A stretch of DNA of 64,000 nucleotides, from positions 5,091,501 to 5,155,500 of the forward strand of contig NC_135245.1 in NCBI RefSeq assembly GCF_947623445.1, read 5' to 3'. Source of the DNA: Clavelina lepadiformis. Taxonomy: Eukaryota; Chordata; Ascidiacea; Aplousobranchia; Clavelinidae. The notes under the pieces are model-generated. The model made no database searches. It worked only from the letters and a program-made list of their open reading frames with translations, and was not told the DNA's origin. Shown piece by piece: positions 50,903-61,320 of this stretch. Made by a program: the position numbers and the translations under genes. Position 1 is the stretch's first letter; the number at the start of each line of letters is the position of its first letter.

Positions 50903-51480
50903 TGTAGTGGCCTGGGAGCCGCTTTCAATACCAATATATCATTCGTGGGAACGTATTCGCCATTTACTTATTGAAATATTGTTTATTGATAAAACTGCAA
51001 TTGTCATTTAATATTTGGAAACTTGCTCTAAATAACGTTATGTGAAAACGCCGTTTAGTACGTTACCAGGTGGTTTCATAACATCCTAGTTTTAACTGAA
51101 TGTAATTCCCATTGCCAACGCTTTGTGTTTATCGTTCGCACGTTTTGAAATGTTCGTGTATTTTGTGTCGAATATTTCCGTTCACACCGCTCCACGCTGT
51201 TATAAGCCCAAACTTCTGTGCGAATAGCGCGCAGACAGAGATACAGAATCGTACGAACGTATTACGTTAGTCGTGTTATATGTAATTCGTTAGACTTGTT
51301 TTAAATGGTGAATGCTAAGTTTGTGATTGTATCATATTCGGAACCTGTACAGTTCCTACAATAAAGGATCGTTTCTGATAAACTGTATCTGTGATAACGT
51401 AAGAGCTTTCGGCTAGTAGAACGTTAGGTTAGAGAATTCTAACCGCACGCAACCACGGAGTCAGATCATTAATTCGGCAG
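50903..51480 (+). repeat. 5' long terminal repeat
   Basis: Begins TGTAGTGGCC and ends TTCGGCA(G). It contains a TATA-like TATAAG at 51201 and AATAAA at 51360, giving a plausible U3-R-U5 order. It differs from the 3' LTR at only four sites by eye. Confidence 0.88.
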
Positions 51481-51521
51481 GATTAACTTCGCGGCCCGAC
51501 GAGTCAATTCATGATACGACC

Positions 51522-52829
51522 ATGTCGAACGGAAACGGGGAACATTCGTCGGATTCTCTCAGCAATGAGGCGGCTGGAACCTCTGGTTTGGGTGCTGATA
51601 ATAAATTACTGACAAGTGCGCTGCCACAGGACAATACCTCGCGAAACGATTTGTTTTCACACGTCAAGCTTCCTACCTTTTGGAAATTCAATCCCGAAGC
51701 ATGGATCTCCCACCTTGAACACGAATTTTCTCTGTATCGCATCACTTCTCAAACGAACCGTTACTTGTTAGCGGTTGAAGCCATACCTGCGACAGACCTC
51801 GCTTTACTTCGTTTGCCTTCTGCGTCGGCTCATGACTGTTACGACATCTTGATCAACGAAATTTTGAGAAACTTTGACAAACGTGAGGATTATTTGGATT
51901 TTTTGTTGGCTGACCTCACGCTGCATGATCAGTCCCCCAAACATTTAATGCGCGAATTAATGAGTGCAGTAGGTCAAGAGAATCTTACTCCGCCAGTGGT
52001 TAAACTAATTCGTGCAAAATTTCTCAAAGCGTTACCCCCAGACGTCGCAATTGCGTTAGCCAGCGTGGAACATGACAATCTCCAAAACCTTGCAAACAAA
52101 GCGCACGAAGTATTGTTGCTTAAACAACCTAAAACTTCTCGGAACAACCTTTCCCTTGCTATCACTAATACGGATGGACAACAACATGCAACAAAGAGTT
52201 TCGGACAAAGAAATCCTAACTTCACCAATCAGAACTCAGCAAACCAACGCAAATCATTCAACCCTACTTGGCACCAACGATCACCACACGCAAAAAATGG
52301 ACGGTTCCACGAATCAATCAACAACAACGTCTTTGATCGAGATAATCAACGACCACCCGATTCTTCCTTCCCGAACAAACGCAATGACAATGTTTCAAAG
52401 TCGTCTCCCCCTCCGCAACTGTCGATCGTCAGACCTGGTGAACAAGGCTCTAGTTACCTCCTTCCCCGGTGCGCTGATCTGGCTGTTTGGAAACGAACGG
52501 TGCTTCGGCCGATACACAAACAATATGAAATGTGGGGACCAGACATTTCAGTGCCGATCCTGGCATTTCCTCCACCACCAACCACTTCGGTGGAGGACCT
52601 ACGACTTTGGTTCCAGCAACTGGAGAAAATGTTCGAACTGGTTCCACAAACTGATTGTACGACAAGAATCTTTACATTGATAGCAGCCACACCTGCTGTC
52701 CATTCGGCCAACTTACTGGAGTTTCTTAACGAAATTGCAGGCAGTATTCCCAGTGGAACCCTGCTATACGAACGGTTCAAACGTTACTTGGAAAACCTGT
52801 TGTTCTCTGTGATACCCACCAACATGTAA
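51522..52829 (+). CDS. Gag-like protein with two diverged capsid-type modules
   Basis: Intact ORF of 435 residues inside the LTR element. Module 1 (about 47-190) has the pattern of Gypsy-type gag N-terminal domains: LPTFWKFNPEAWISHLEHEF, then RYLLAVEAIPATDL, a YDILINEIL helix, and a later LPPDVAIALAS segment. A hydrophilic Asn/Ser/Pro/Arg-rich stretch (about 215-315) follows. Residues about 345-430 look like a second, diverged copy of the start of module 1: PPPPTTSVEDLRLWFQQLEK, TRIFTLIAATPAV, LLYERFKRYL. No CCHC zinc knuckle was seen. In the family this protein forms the particle shell. Second-module homology is my own by-eye reading. Confidence 0.78.
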   Translation: MSNGNGEHSSDSLSNEAAGTSGLGADNKLLTSALPQDNTSRNDLFSHVKLPTFWKFNPEAWISHLEHEFSLYRITSQTNRYLLAVEAIPATDLALLRLPSASAHDCYDILINEILRNFDKREDYLDFLLADLTLHDQSPKHLMRELMSAVGQENLTPPVVKLIRAKFLKALPPDVAIALASVEHDNLQNLANKAHEVLLLKQPKTSRNNLSLAITNTDGQQHATKSFGQRNPNFTNQNSANQRKSFNPTWHQRSPHAKNGRFHESINNNVFDRDNQRPPDSSFPNKRNDNVSKSSPPPQLSIVRPGEQGSSYLLPRCADLAVWKRTVLRPIHKQYEMWGPDISVPILAFPPPPTTSVEDLRLWFQQLEKMFELVPQTDCTTRIFTLIAATPAVHSANLLEFLNEIAGSIPSGTLLYERFKRYLENLLFSVIPTNM

Positions 52830-52947
52830 TTATTCTGGTATCTGTATATAGTCTTCCTGTTGTTTTTCGTGCTCCCTGTTGTTTTTCGTGCTCCCTGTTG
52901 TAATCAGACTGTTGCATTTTAATTGTCAATTTTTTCCCTTCCGTAGC

Positions 52948-52957
52948 GGGGGAGGAA
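52948..52957 (+). promoter_or_regulatory. Polypurine tract
   Basis: GGGGGAGGAA directly before the 3' LTR; it is the plus-strand primer expected in LTR elements and fixes the LTR start at TGTAGTGG. Confidence 0.8.
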
Positions 52958-54454
52958 TGTAGTGGCCTGGGAGCCGCTTTCAATACCAATACAGTGGGAC
53001 CTCGTTAATCCGAACCCCGAACAACCGGAATCCCCGCTATCCGACACAAAACTGCCGGGAACGGATTTCTTCCTATGCATTTTACCCCTTTAATCCGGAA
53101 ACCCCGCTGTCCGACTCCGACACAAAAGTTTTGGAACAAATGTGCTAAATCAATAGCAATAAAATTCGATAAACCGGATTATTAACATTTAAGCGAAAAT
53201 GATTCACGATTGTCCTAATACACTATGTACACTGGGTAGTTAGTTGACGAAACAATAGCCGATTATCTACGCATAATAACGTTGCGGTCTTTATTGATTC
53301 AAAAGTACAGTACTGTACAGCATTGCGCTTTGTAAAAAATTTTAGCCGCACAGCTTTTTAGTCATACTATGAAATACTGTACAGTATTTTAGAAACGAAA
53401 AAATAGATTGTTCATCAACAGTAACAAACAACGCTTCCGCGGTCGCAAAAAAATACGTACATTACATCGGTTGAGTGCGGCAATCTATTGAAGACATACT
53501 ACTGCAACTCAATCGTGCTATCAGCTTTTGATATCGCATTGCGCAAAGATTGGAAACAGGTCAAAGAAAGTTCAAGACTGCTGGTCCCGCCGGAATGCTT
53601 CGCCATGCAAGAGCGGTTGTCAAACCGATTTGCGGCCGAATGTTCGTCACTTGGAGAGCATTCGTCTTTAATACGGTGGTTCTGGGGTTCGACACTGGGT
53701 CGGATCATACAAAAAATATAATTTTATTTTAGTTGCTGTCCAGCCAGAAACTCGGTACTTAGAATTGGAGTAAGGTGCATACTGCGTTTTGTACACGGTG
53801 CTGCATTTGCAAAATTGATTGATTTTTTACTTTCCAATAATCCGGAAACCCCGCTAAACCGACATTTTTTGACGAAACGAAGTGGTCCGGATTAACGAGG
53901 TCTCACTGTATATCATTCGTGGGAACGTATTCGCCATTTACTTATTGAAATATTGTTTATTGATAAAACTGCAATTGTCATTTAATATTTGGAAACTTGC
54001 TCTAAATAACGTTATGTGAAAACGCCGTTTAGTACGTTACCAGGTGGTTTCATAACATCCTAGTTTTAACTGAATGTAATTCCCATTGCCAACGCTTTGT
54101 GTTTATCGTTCGCACGTTTTGAAATGTTCGTGTATTTTGTGTCGAATATTTCCGTTCACACCGCTCCACGCTGTTATAAGCCCAAACTTCTGTGCGAATA
54201 GCGCCCAGACAGAGATACAGAATCGTACGAACGTATTACGTTAGTCGTATTATATGTAATTCGTTAGACTTGTTTTAAATGGTGAATGCTAAGTTTGTGA
54301 TTGTATCATATTCGGAACCTGTACAGTTCCTACAATAAAGGATCGTTTCTGATAAACTGTATCTGTGATAACGTAAGAGCTTTCGGCTAGTAGAACGTTA
54401 GGCTAGAGAATTCTAACCGCACCCAACCACGGAGTCAGATCATTAATTCGGCAG
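52958..54454 (+). repeat. 3' long terminal repeat, interrupted
   Basis: Same sequence as the 5' LTR except four substitutions, but split after its first 34 bases by a 917-bp insertion at a TA. Removing that insertion and the duplicated TA leaves the same 577-bp length as the 5' LTR. Confidence 0.9.
52992..53908. mobile_element. pogo/Tigger-like non-autonomous element inside the 3' LTR
   Basis: Ends CAGTGGGACCTCGTTAATCCG and its approximate complement ending in GTCTCACTG; TA lies on both sides (52990-52991, 53909-53910). The empty site is preserved in the 5' LTR (ccaatatatcattcg), proving the boundaries. Subterminal repeats of an aatccggaaaccccgct-type word occur at both ends. No transposase recognised in 917 bp. 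The region 53641-53700 contains a tRNA-like stretch. A diverged copy of its left end lies at 56976-57103. Confidence 0.88.
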
Positions 54455-55332
54455 GTAAATTATGTCCGAATATCATAAGTTAAGACTGACAAACAGTGCA
54501 GCAACCTCTACAAAGTAGTAAGTAGGCTTTGAGTACTGGTTGCTTGAATTCAGTCTTTGCATCTCAATAAATGTCACTAATGACTAATGTAGGTCTATAT
54601 TTCGCACTGCTAATCAATTTAAACGTGAAGGGTCGCGGAAAACTTCAGAAGTTTGAAAGGGGTCGCGAGCAAAAAAGTTTGGGAAGCCCTGACTTAGCCT
54701 ACTAACCTAATCTATCCATTAATATAAAGTAGCCTAAGTCAACCCTTTAGACCAAAAATCAGCATTTATGCATGCTTTTTCTAATTAACGACATACATTT
54801 GATAACGGGCTGAGTGGCCTAATTACGGTAACTTTCGTGTATTATAAAAAACTTTCGTGTATTGTACAAAGCTTATAATACTGACACAAACGGACAAGCA
54901 AAACGTTCAACTAGTAAGCGGTATGTCAGGAACAGTAAGACAGCAGCATCGAAAAACGGTCGAGGAGATCTGTCCTCATCAGTGATGGGCGTTGAGGCTC
55001 GTAGTTGTGGGTTCCTCTATTTCGTGCTTGTGCACTATGTTCAAAGTTATTATGTTAGCAATAATGTTAATTCAATAACAAACAAAAACAATGTTCTACC
55101 CATCAAAGTAAAAATTTGCAGCATGCTTTCACAATTATTTGCAAATAAATCCGTGTTTTTCCATATGTTTTCATTTTTATACGAAATCTTTCGTTACTTT
55201 TTTGTGTAAATCCTCTTTATTTCGCCGCAACTCTCTCAAATTCAATAGCGGTTATTGTCACTCAGAGCTGGCTGCAGGTGGATGCAACTGCATTGGGCGC
55301 TAAGCTGCTTAGCACCAATACAAAAAAGTTGC

Positions 55333-55440
55333 CACTGTTTCACCGGAAAACATCGTGCGTTCGAAGCTATTTTTCACACTTTCTTGTTAACCTAATCTAA
55401 ATATTATGACATAGTAACCTAACCCTAACCTAAATTTTAA
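55333..55440. repeat. Dispersed repeat family B, copy 1
   Basis: Shares ordered words with 60568-60680: tttcaccggaaaa, ttcttg-taacctaa-ctaaat, atgacat-gtaa, then cctaa words. Clearly the same old sequence, diverged. Class unknown. Confidence 0.55.
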
Positions 55441-56470
55441 CTCCAAAAAGCGTTTGTGGCCGTCCATACCGATGAGTAATGAGGATCTCAGGACAGTTTT
55501 CTGACGAACAGCCTACTATCATGAAAGCCGGCTGACAGAGATTTCGTGACCGTCGTCAAGACCTACAGCGAGAGCAGAACTCATCTTTTCCTTGTGAGGT
55601 TTGCGTGTCTTTCATAGCAACACTTTCGCAAGGAACTAAATCAATCAAGAAAATAAAACTGTATTGAACCCGTAACTGAAGAAATAAAAACTGAACGACT
55701 TGATAAACGGTGAACAAAATGTGCTAACTCTGACGTGTTGTTGGGGTTGTAGGTTGTTGCTAAATATTGCTTGATCGATAGTTCGCTAATCTGACTCCAT
55801 TGATAGTGCGTTCAATAACCCGTGAGTGCCTAGTTGGCACAGTACCAAAGCCAATGTCTTAAATAATGATTTATTACTGATTCTTAACGAAACGGTTATT
55901 ATTCTTCAGAGCGCAGAATAAAGCAGCATTCGATAGACTGTAAACAACGGACTCTCTTATGTCAACTAAACACGTTGAGCGCTGTAGTATGAATGATGTA
56001 ATTTGGAAGTAATAATGGGTTGCGTGTACTAGACTCGGTCGAAATATAGTACAGCGCTTATTGGTAAACACACGAAATTAAACACTGATAACATTATAAA
56101 TCATTAGAACTGCACCAGAATTCCGTAGCAATAAGGTCCAGTTGTGACAATTGACACACTATCTACACTACATTTCAAAAAACAAAGGTTAAAACGTACA
56201 TGAAAATACTGATGATATTGATTTGCTGATAACTAGCACGGCTACTAAACCCAAAAGCAAGCAAAATTTAAAAGGGCCATCCACTAATCCTATATGTAAA
56301 ACAACGTTAACTTGCTCATTTCAGCGATTTTGACCACATAAACCCTTACATTACAATTTAAGCACAGTTAACACGCATGCCACAACCAATGAAAAAAAAT
56401 AGTAAGTACTGGCCAAGTTTTTGCAAACAATAATAATTATTTTACAATAACCAAAACTTTAACTTTACTT

Positions 56471-56510
56471 CGCCAGGTAAGGCACTGCCTCACCTGACCG
56501 CACAGCCCTG
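56471..56510 (-). mobile_element. hAT-like terminus fragment
   Basis: On the minus strand it starts CAGGGCTGTGCGGTCAGGTG and continues AGGCAGTGCCTTACCTGG, a sequence type seen at ends of hAT elements. The partner end was not found. Confidence 0.35.
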
Positions 56511-56975
56511 GTCCTCATTCACAGCTAAATTCGACTGTTCGTGTTTTCTGCTTCTGTCTGCAGCGCGATGTCACATTCTTGTGACGTCATAATTGGTTAG
56601 AGTGTGATGTTTGATTGTGGCTTGACGCTAATCACCACACACATGCTACTGTTTCATTGCACTCGTTTGTTCCTTCATTCTGTTGATTGAACTATGGTTT
56701 CGGAAATACGTATCATCAATTATGGCATTCGGTTAAAATATTGTATCGTCATAATTTTTGTCTTTTATCCTCAATGCTCATGGACGACACTGTTTCGTTT
56801 AACCCGAAGCCAGTTTACTAGGCTTGAAGTTTGAACAATGCAGTTATAATATAAATTTACTTATTACAACGAAAAAGGAAAAGGTTAAACGCAATGACGC
56901 TAACTGGTAATAGTTTCTATTTGACATATCCCTAGTTTTTTTATATTTGTTGGCATATGCGTTTCTAAATTGGCG

Positions 56976-57103
56976 TGTCAGGGTCGGACAGCGACAATTA
57001 TGAATTAAAGGAGTGAAATACATGGGACGAATCCGTTCCCAGCAGCTTCATGTTGGATAGCAGGAATTCCATTTTTTGGGGTCCGGATAAACGAGACCTG
57101 ACT
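56976..57103 (-). mobile_element. Fragment of the same Tigger-like family
   Basis: Read on the minus strand it follows the left 125 bases of the element at 52992 closely: GTTTATCCGGACCCC, GCTATCC, GCTGGGAACGGATT, CCTTTAAT and CGCTGTCCGAC appear in the same order and spacing. It is truncated and older. Confidence 0.75.
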
Positions 57104-57427
57104 AAAAAAAATTGCAAATTGTACACCACAAACATTACTTGTCCTGATGTGCAATACTGTAAATCAGTATCTAAAATACATCTGTAGCTTTATAGGTAAA
57201 ACTGAAGTCTGTCAGTTTTCAGTTTAAGGTAACTCAGCCAAACACTTATTAATATGCCATATCACTCTTAAATATGACCAATGGCCATCTTATACAAAAA
57301 AGTACATAGCAAAACAAAAGTAAAGATTTCACTAGCCACCAGTCCTGCAAACATAGAACCAACAGGAAACTTGCTCATTTGGTTATTTCATGGAGGTGTC
57401 CATTCTGTGTGCCTCTCCCGATTTCCA

Positions 57428-59844
57428 TCAGGGGAATTTCAATCTTGGGAAAAGTTTTAAAGCATTCCTGGTTGTAACTTCAATGACTTCAGAGGTTGTT
57501 ATTCCTTTGATCTTTGCAATGAACTCACAAGATATTCTAATGTTGGCGGGTTCATTTCGTTCCTGTCATTAAAACATCACAATAATGACTTTGGACTTCA
57601 CGAGGAATGCAATACCACGGCAACAGCGAGCCATACCACTAACAAAAGCCCACCTCCTTTGATGGCCCAAGTACGGGTGAGTCTGTTTCTAGAAGGAGAT
57701 TATCCAATGGAATATGCTTAACTAACTTCTGTTTCTGTAAATATGCTCATAATAAACCTTCAATTTATAAACTAGCTTATATTTTACTATACCAGACCAG
57801 AGAGCTACTATGGTGAACAGCAGGAAAAAGCAAAAAAACAAACACTAACTTGTTCGCTTCTGGCAATACATGGTGGTACAGAGAAATAATATCCACTTTT
57901 AACCCCATCTAGAGCAACTGAAGGTCTTCCATCAAAAGCATGAAGTACAACATTTTCTGCCCCTTCCTCTTTCAGTAAGTTCACAACTGGGCGACCCGAT
58001 GACCGTGAGTGAACATTTCTTGGGAGCAAAGAAGTCGTAGCTCAAATTTTTAACAATTATAACAATTTTCTGAAGCTTTTACATTTATAAACATGATTTT
58101 ACATTATGGTACAACTGCAGTAGCATAAAAAGGCCTTATTCATGCTATAACACTCTCAAGCTGAGCTTATGATTTACTTGAATGCTGTAATCACCTAAGT
58201 GTAACAAACCATGCCATGCTAGCTTGTCAACGAACTCTTTTGAAACGGTTTATGTAACACAACTTTACTTTATAACTTTTACAAACATCAAGCCTCCATT
58301 ATAAGGTGAAGTCCGATGTTAAGTACTTACAATGGTAAGCCAAACTCCTTGGCAAGATGTATCTAAAACAAAAAGAACATATTTTGTTCAATATACTATT
58401 TATGTTTTTCATTAACAATGTATATAAGCAGTACAAATATAAATATTTACAAGAAAAACAATCTTTGTTTTGCTATCTAGTGCTAATGCTAACCTGCTGT
58501 CTCAAGACATCTCTTTGCTCTTCCTTATTTGAAGGGTCTTTTATGTAACGAGGTGTAAAGTCCAAACCAACTTCTCCAATTCCAACCAAACTATCTAAAT
58601 TGGATTTAATCACTGAAACAACTGGAGAAAGATCATCAGGGTGAGAGCTCCTTTGCAGATTGCTATCTTTAACCTGTTGTTACAACAGAATATCTGTTGC
58701 ATTTGCAGTTTGAAAAGTCATAAATTTTCACTATAGAAGCATACTAGTCACAAAACAGTACAGTACAAATATTCTTTTGAAAATTAAACAACGTAGACAA
58801 AAAATCCTGCACATAGCAACAAGAGTATTATACTGATTTTGAGATCAAACAATAAAAGTATAGAAACACTTGCAATACATTTGAAAAATACCAAATCTTT
58901 TAGTAGAATTATTTCTAATTTGGTAGTGGGTGAAGTGTAAAACTTGCAGTTATGTGACCTAGATTCAACACTTGGTAACAATACACTAGACCTATTGGTT
59001 AATTAACTTTTGAATTTGTTTTCACAGTGTTGCAGACCTAGGCTGCACATTCTCTTCGTATTGCACATATGGGATGAAAGAAACTAAATCCAATTTTATG
59101 CAAATGAGTTACCCTCAAACTGGACTGCAGAATATTCCCGTATTCAGCAAGATCTTAGGTGCGCCAAACAACCAAAAATGACAAGGGTGGTGGGCGGTGT
59201 GCAAAAATGTTCAGACGCGATGGAAGTACAAGTTACACAAAGAAAACACAAATTACACAGTTCGACTTAGTCAATCTTTAAATCAATTGAAAATTGAGTG
59301 CACAGAAGTTCTGTCCAAGTCATTAAGTGCAAAATAACGCAACTTGATACAAAAAAGCTTAAGATGATTTCTTAGGCCATTTAAGTTGCTATAAGTACGT
59401 TTTTTTCAACACACAGGGGCCCTCGACACCCCCTGAAATTCGGAGCCCTCGTCTACAGCCCGGTCAGCAACCTCCTTAGCACGCCAGTGGTTGTGCAAGA
59501 GATGTCAATGTCTTGCCCGGTGAAGATACAGTAACAGATAGGGCTCATTCAATTTACGATAAAACTCTGCAGTATAATTTCAATGAAATAGGTTGTTGTT
59601 GTATTGACTTATTTTTGATAATTTTAGAAATTACCTGTTGTACAGGATGTATTCCAAGGCACGGGAAGAGAAAACCTGGGTACTGGCGACAGAGCTCTAA
59701 TGTAGGTAGAAATTCTTCGCCAAATTCAGTGACAACCACAATGGCTTGAACATTAACCTCCTTAGCTCTGCATATTACTTCATCGCGATCACTATCAAAC
59801 TCTTTAGCAGAAAGATGGCAATGGCAATCTATATACCCCACCAT
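57428..59844 (-). CDS. TATDN3: TatD-family metal-dependent hydrolase/nuclease (TATDN3)
   Basis: 268 residues, close to the human TATDN3 length. TatD proteins are TIM-barrel metal hydrolases with 3'-5' exonuclease/AP-site activity in studied members. Exons in transcript order: 59844-59635, 58673-58494, 58362-58331, 58018-57850, 57734-57654, 57562-57428; phases all agree (807 nt). Metal ligands are visible: the DCHCHL motif (His8, His10), Glu104 in GIGEVGLDF, His144 in NVHSRS, His167 in LHAFDG and Asp215 in LLETDSP. Other family blocks: [15 protein letters not shown], and the C-terminal [15 protein letters not shown]. Start at Met-59844 aligns with the family N-terminus. No gap or broken motif. 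Confidence 0.95.
59414..59489 (-). mobile_element. Possible DNA-transposon terminus in TATDN3 intron 1
   Basis: On the minus strand: CACTGGCGTGCTAAGGAGG leading to a GC-rich stretch ending in GGGGGTGTCGAGGGCCCCTG. The start recalls hAT ends of the CAGTGGCGTA type. It stands out as GC-rich in an AT-rich intron. Partner end not found. Confidence 0.35.
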
Positions 59845-60279
59845 AATTTGTTTGATGGCTTAGGTTTAGTTCCATGAAGCTCTCAAAAGTTTCCATTAAA
59901 AAAATACGTCTTGGGGTATTACCCTAATATGAAGCCGGGATTTTTGAGAAATGGTGATATATGAAGTCGCTTTGTTTTATAAGATTTTTCCTGGATGCCA
60001 CGTTAGGGAATTAACATTTAAAAACATTACGGAAAGAAAAATCGTGCATGAAAATTTGGGAATCTTTGATAGGACAGCGGTTTATACATTTAGTTACTTA
60101 TTGCCTAAACTCCTTGCAGTATCTGGAAGGGGGCTTTTTAGTTCAAGTCAGACTAATTCCCTACTCCCGCCCACTGCCTTGGAGAAGTGCTTACTCTATT
60201 TTATGCCCATGCAAATTAGTACAGCTACGTGAAGCATTGCGCCCTTCTCGCAAGCCATATAGGAAAGTTTGGAATTTGC

Positions 60280-60345
60280 GTGGATTTTTGGGATATTGGA
60301 TCTTGGGAGTTGATTTTGATATTGGATATTGGGATTTTTGGGAAT
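60280..60345 (+). repeat. Degenerate short tandem repeat
   Basis: Repeated ttttgggatattgga-type units, including gatattggatattggg, about four imperfect copies. Confidence 0.55.
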
Positions 60346-60567
60346 GCATTTTGCATAAATTGCCCGAGTTTGTTCGCCGATAATTTCGTATGGATACAAA
60401 GATCTAATTATAGGGCATAAAATAGCCTACTTAGCATTGTCGTATCGTGATTTGCGTTCCACTTGTACTCAAACCTCAGTCGGTTTTCTATTTACTATTC
60501 ATGCTCACTTCATTGTCTTGTTATATGGTGCTTGTACTCTTGTGGTTACGTTTTTTCGGTTGTCTAA

Positions 60568-60680
60568 CACTATTTCACCGGAAAAATAATATGTTCAAAA
60601 CTATTTTCATAGTTTCTTGCTAACCTAACTTAAATGTGATGACATGGTAATGGTAACCTAGATCTACGTAATCTAAATCA
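60568..60680. repeat. Dispersed repeat family B, copy 2
   Basis: Diverged partner of 55333-55440 in the same orientation: tatttcaccggaaaaa, then tttcttgctaacctaac, then gatgacatgg and taaccta. Confidence 0.55.
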
Positions 60681-61194
60681 ATAAAACTTTAAATACCTAA
60701 AATCAACTTTTTTCATGTACCCATTCTCTTAACCTCAGCACCTATCATTAACAACAGGTTGTGTGACCCATTTTCGGTGAAATAAACACTCTTTTTCAGT
60801 TACATTGTCACTTACGTTACCATTTCAATGATTGTTTGGGTCGGCATTAGCAAGTGCAGGGTCCAACACAAGAACTGATTGTGCCCCTTGCTAATTTTAA
60901 ATACAGCAGCTTAATGTAATAATAATAAAATGTAAACCAAATATCAACTCTTTGCATTGTAAATCAGCTCCCATTAAAGCTTTGCTTGGTGATATACTTT
61001 GATCAAAAGATTTTCTTAACTGAGGCACAAAGCTGCACATGCATAAAATAGAGGGGACCTTTGGAGAAGTGCCGAATACGACTTTGCTATTTGTGATTCG
61101 TGGTATTTGAGATGTTCATTTTATTTTCCACCATATATAATTGTGGGGCATGAAAAATTGTGCTGACACTGACGGTTGGACATATTAGAAGCAA

Positions 61195-61320
61195 TGATAA
61201 TACACCACAACTAAGGCAGGAAAATGTGGAAAGGCCTCGAGGGTAAAACATTCATCATAATAAATAAGTTTAAGACAAACTTAAAGTATTAGCATGGTCA
61301 CCAAACCTAAATAGTTACGA
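61195..61320. repeat. Dispersed repeat family A, copy 4
   Basis: Carries aggaaaatgtggaaaggcct and, further on, ttagcatggtcaccaaacct, in the order seen in copies 1 and 2. Confidence 0.4.

Larger units (their letters stand above)
50901..54454 (+). mobile_element. Gag-only (non-autonomous) Gypsy-like LTR retroelement
   Basis: Two 577-bp LTRs enclose about 1.48 kb with a single gag-like ORF and no protease, reverse transcriptase, RNase H or integrase. GTAAA occurs on both sides (50896-50900 and 54455-54459) and is the likely 5-bp target duplication; two extra bases (GT) then precede the 5' LTR. A polypurine tract (52948-52957) abuts the 3' LTR. No clear tRNA primer-binding site follows the 5' LTR. 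The 3' LTR is split by a Tigger-like element. Mobilisation would need pol functions from another element. Confidence 0.85.
50678..54691 (+). mobile_element. Internally deleted hAT transposon, host of nested insertions
   Basis: Ends are a perfect 16-bp inverted repeat (CAGGGCTTCCCAAACT at 50678, complement ending at 54691). The flanking 8-mers aattagcc (50670-50677) and acttagcc (54692-54699) match at 7 of 8. The left end runs straight into the last part of a hAT transposase (see 50678-50853), so most of the gene was deleted. The right part (54460-54691) ends with ggggtcgcgagc before the terminal repeat, typical of such elements. A 3.55-kb LTR retroelement interrupts it at 50901-54454, so the hAT itself is only about 460 bp. 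Confidence 0.88.
54700..57427. other. Intergenic region downstream of TATDN3
   Basis: No supported gene. It contains a dispersed-repeat copy (55333-55440), a hAT-like terminus (56471-56510) and a Tigger-like fragment (56976-57103). Otherwise AT-rich unique sequence. Confidence 0.5.
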
